Program-made: the position numbers and the translations under genes
Part shown: positions 4,374-5,293 of the stretch, one piece after another
Position numbering within the stretch: position 1 is the stretch's first letter
How the letters are laid out: each line of letters begins with the position of its first letter
Notes under the pieces: generated by a model
What the model saw: only the letters and a program-made list of their open reading frames with translations
What the model was told of the DNA's origin: nothing
Databases searched by the model: none
NCBI GenBank assembly: GCA_014379795.1
Contig: JACMLC010000280.1
Coordinates: forward strand, 1-5,293
Direction: 5' to 3'
Length of the DNA: 5,293 nucleotides
Origin: Pyrinomonadaceae bacterium
Lineage (GTDB): Bacteria; Acidobacteriota; Blastocatellia; Pyrinomonadales; Pyrinomonadaceae

Positions 4374-5291
4374 CTAATGTCCGCGTAAAAACTTGTGTAT
4401 GTACGGGTCTTCCGCTCTCTGCAAACTTTCGTCCGTGCCGCTAAAAATGATTTTGCCCTCGCGCATCATCAGCACTTTAGTATTGACCAGGCACAGCCGT
4501 TCGCCCTCTTTCTCAAAGATGACTTCGCCGGCGTCGTTGACGACCGCATATTCCGAAGAGAGATAATGCAGATTGTTCATCTCGTGCGTGACAAAGATGG
4601 AAGAGACATCTTCCAGATCGCGCAGCTTCATTGCCAGCTCGCAGATGGTGCGCGCGGTGGGCGGATCGAGTCCGGCGGTCGGTTCGTCAAACATCACGAT
4701 TTTAGGGTCGCCGACCAGCGCGCGTGCGATGCCGACGCGCCTGCGCATCCCGCCCGACAGCTCTATGGGCATCTTTTCAATCGCGTCTTCCAGATCTACG
4801 AAGCGGAGCATCCGCCGAACTTCCGGCTCAACCTCTTCTTCGGGCACGCCCTGTTCGTGCAGCCGAAAAGCGACGTTGTCATACACCGACAGCGAGTCGA
4901 ATAGCGCGCCTTCCTGAAAGACCATCCCGATCTTCTTGCGCACGCTCATCATCTGTTCTTCAGTATAGTGGGTGATGTCTTCACCATCCACGAGGATTTG
5001 GCCGGAGTCTGGCTTGAGCAGCCCTAGCACCAGCTTGATGGTCGTGGATTTGCCGCAACCCGAACCGCCCAAAATAAGCTTGGTCTCGCCTTTCGAGACC
5101 TTGAAGCTCAGGCCGTCCAGCACCTTGCGGTCTGCAAAACCCAGATGCACATCGCGGAACTCGATGGCCGGAATCGTGCGCTCCTGATCATCAACTTCCG
5201 CAAAAGTAGACTCGGCAGCGTCGTCGCTGACCTCGCCACCGGGAGCAGCGGGCGTGTCTGACCTGTGAATTTCGTAATTCGTTGAAACCAT
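4374..5291 (-). CDS. MlaF-like ABC transporter ATP-binding protein
   Basis: This 305-residue ATPase would power an Mla-type lipid transporter with an MlaE-type permease and the MCE protein encoded next. The ABC motifs are all intact: Walker A GGSGCGKST (75-83), Q-loop Gln126 (MVFQEGALFDSLSVYDNV, typical of the MlaF/Ttg2A class), signature LSGGM (178-182), Walker B IVMFDEP (198-204), D-loop AGLDP and H-loop His236 (FVTHEMN). It is longer than the usual 260-270 residues for two reasons. It has an acidic, probably disordered N-terminal extension of about 40 residues. It also has roughly 25 extra residues after the H-loop (VVNDAGEVIFEKEGERLCLV) before the MREGKIIFSGT strand. The start ATG 5289-5291 is two bases from the window edge, so its ribosome site and any earlier start cannot be seen. 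It is the upstream gene of the pair. Confidence 0.93.
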   Translation of the reverse strand: MVSTNYEIHRSDTPAAPGGEVSDDAAESTFAEVDDQERTIPAIEFRDVHLGFADRKVLDGLSFKVSKGETKLILGGSGCGKSTTIKLVLGLLKPDSGQILVDGEDITHYTEEQMMSVRKKIGMVFQEGALFDSLSVYDNVAFRLHEQGVPEEEVEPEVRRMLRFVDLEDAIEKMPIELSGGMRRRVGIARALVGDPKIVMFDEPTAGLDPPTARTICELAMKLRDLEDVSSIFVTHEMNNLHYLSSEYAVVNDAGEVIFEKEGERLCLVNTKVLMMREGKIIFSGTDESLQRAEDPYIHKFLRGH

Positions 5292-5293
5292 AA

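Noticed and set aside
4395..4904. A 169-residue plus-strand open frame opposite the ABC ATPase
   Set aside because: It overlaps the fully conserved Walker B, signature and H-loop motifs encoded on the minus strand.

Overview
The window looks like a stretch of bacterial chromosome in which insertion sequences have accumulated beside a lipid-transport operon. The two operon proteins (an MlaF-type ATPase and a repeat-bearing MCE/MlaD protein) have the diderm Mla-type layout. Their detailed features remind me of Acidobacteriota-like genomes, but that assignment is a weak impression and not something the window proves.

Layout. Positions 1-345 hold no gene I can support. Positions 346-1222 are a truncated IS3-family element (IS407-like group) on the minus strand. 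It has an intact orfA, an A6G slippage site and an orfB that stops matching the family right after the second catalytic Asp, so the third catalytic residue and one inverted repeat are gone. A small plus-strand gene of unknown function begins just beyond that element's surviving end. It is split by a complete IS630-family element (1667-2844, 1178 bp) inserted into a CTAG site with TA duplicated. Removing the element and one TA joins 1235-1666 to 2847-2897 in frame and restores a 160-residue protein with a CxxC ... C/H/H/C putative zinc site. The IS630 transposase itself lies in two frames joined at an A7 run.

Positions 2898-3130 are non-coding. They contain a 17-bp stem terminator that can serve both converging transcription units, and three AT-rich repeats with an exact 21-bp period that resemble an orphan IS21-type transposon end. 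From 3131 to the right edge, on the minus strand, lie an MCE/MlaD-like substrate-binding protein and, upstream of it, the MlaF-like ABC ATPase. They are separated by a 91-bp gap with a long low-complexity hairpin. The permease (MlaE) would be expected upstream of the ATPase, outside the window.

Together the ATPase and MCE protein would power and channel lipid transport between inner and outer membrane. The left half is mobile-element debris plus one recently interrupted accessory gene. I see no defence system, CRISPR array, tRNA or rRNA. The most informative items are the reconstructable split gene, the probable frameshift signals in both transposases, the 21-bp repeat block and the 34/41-residue repeats in the MCE protein.
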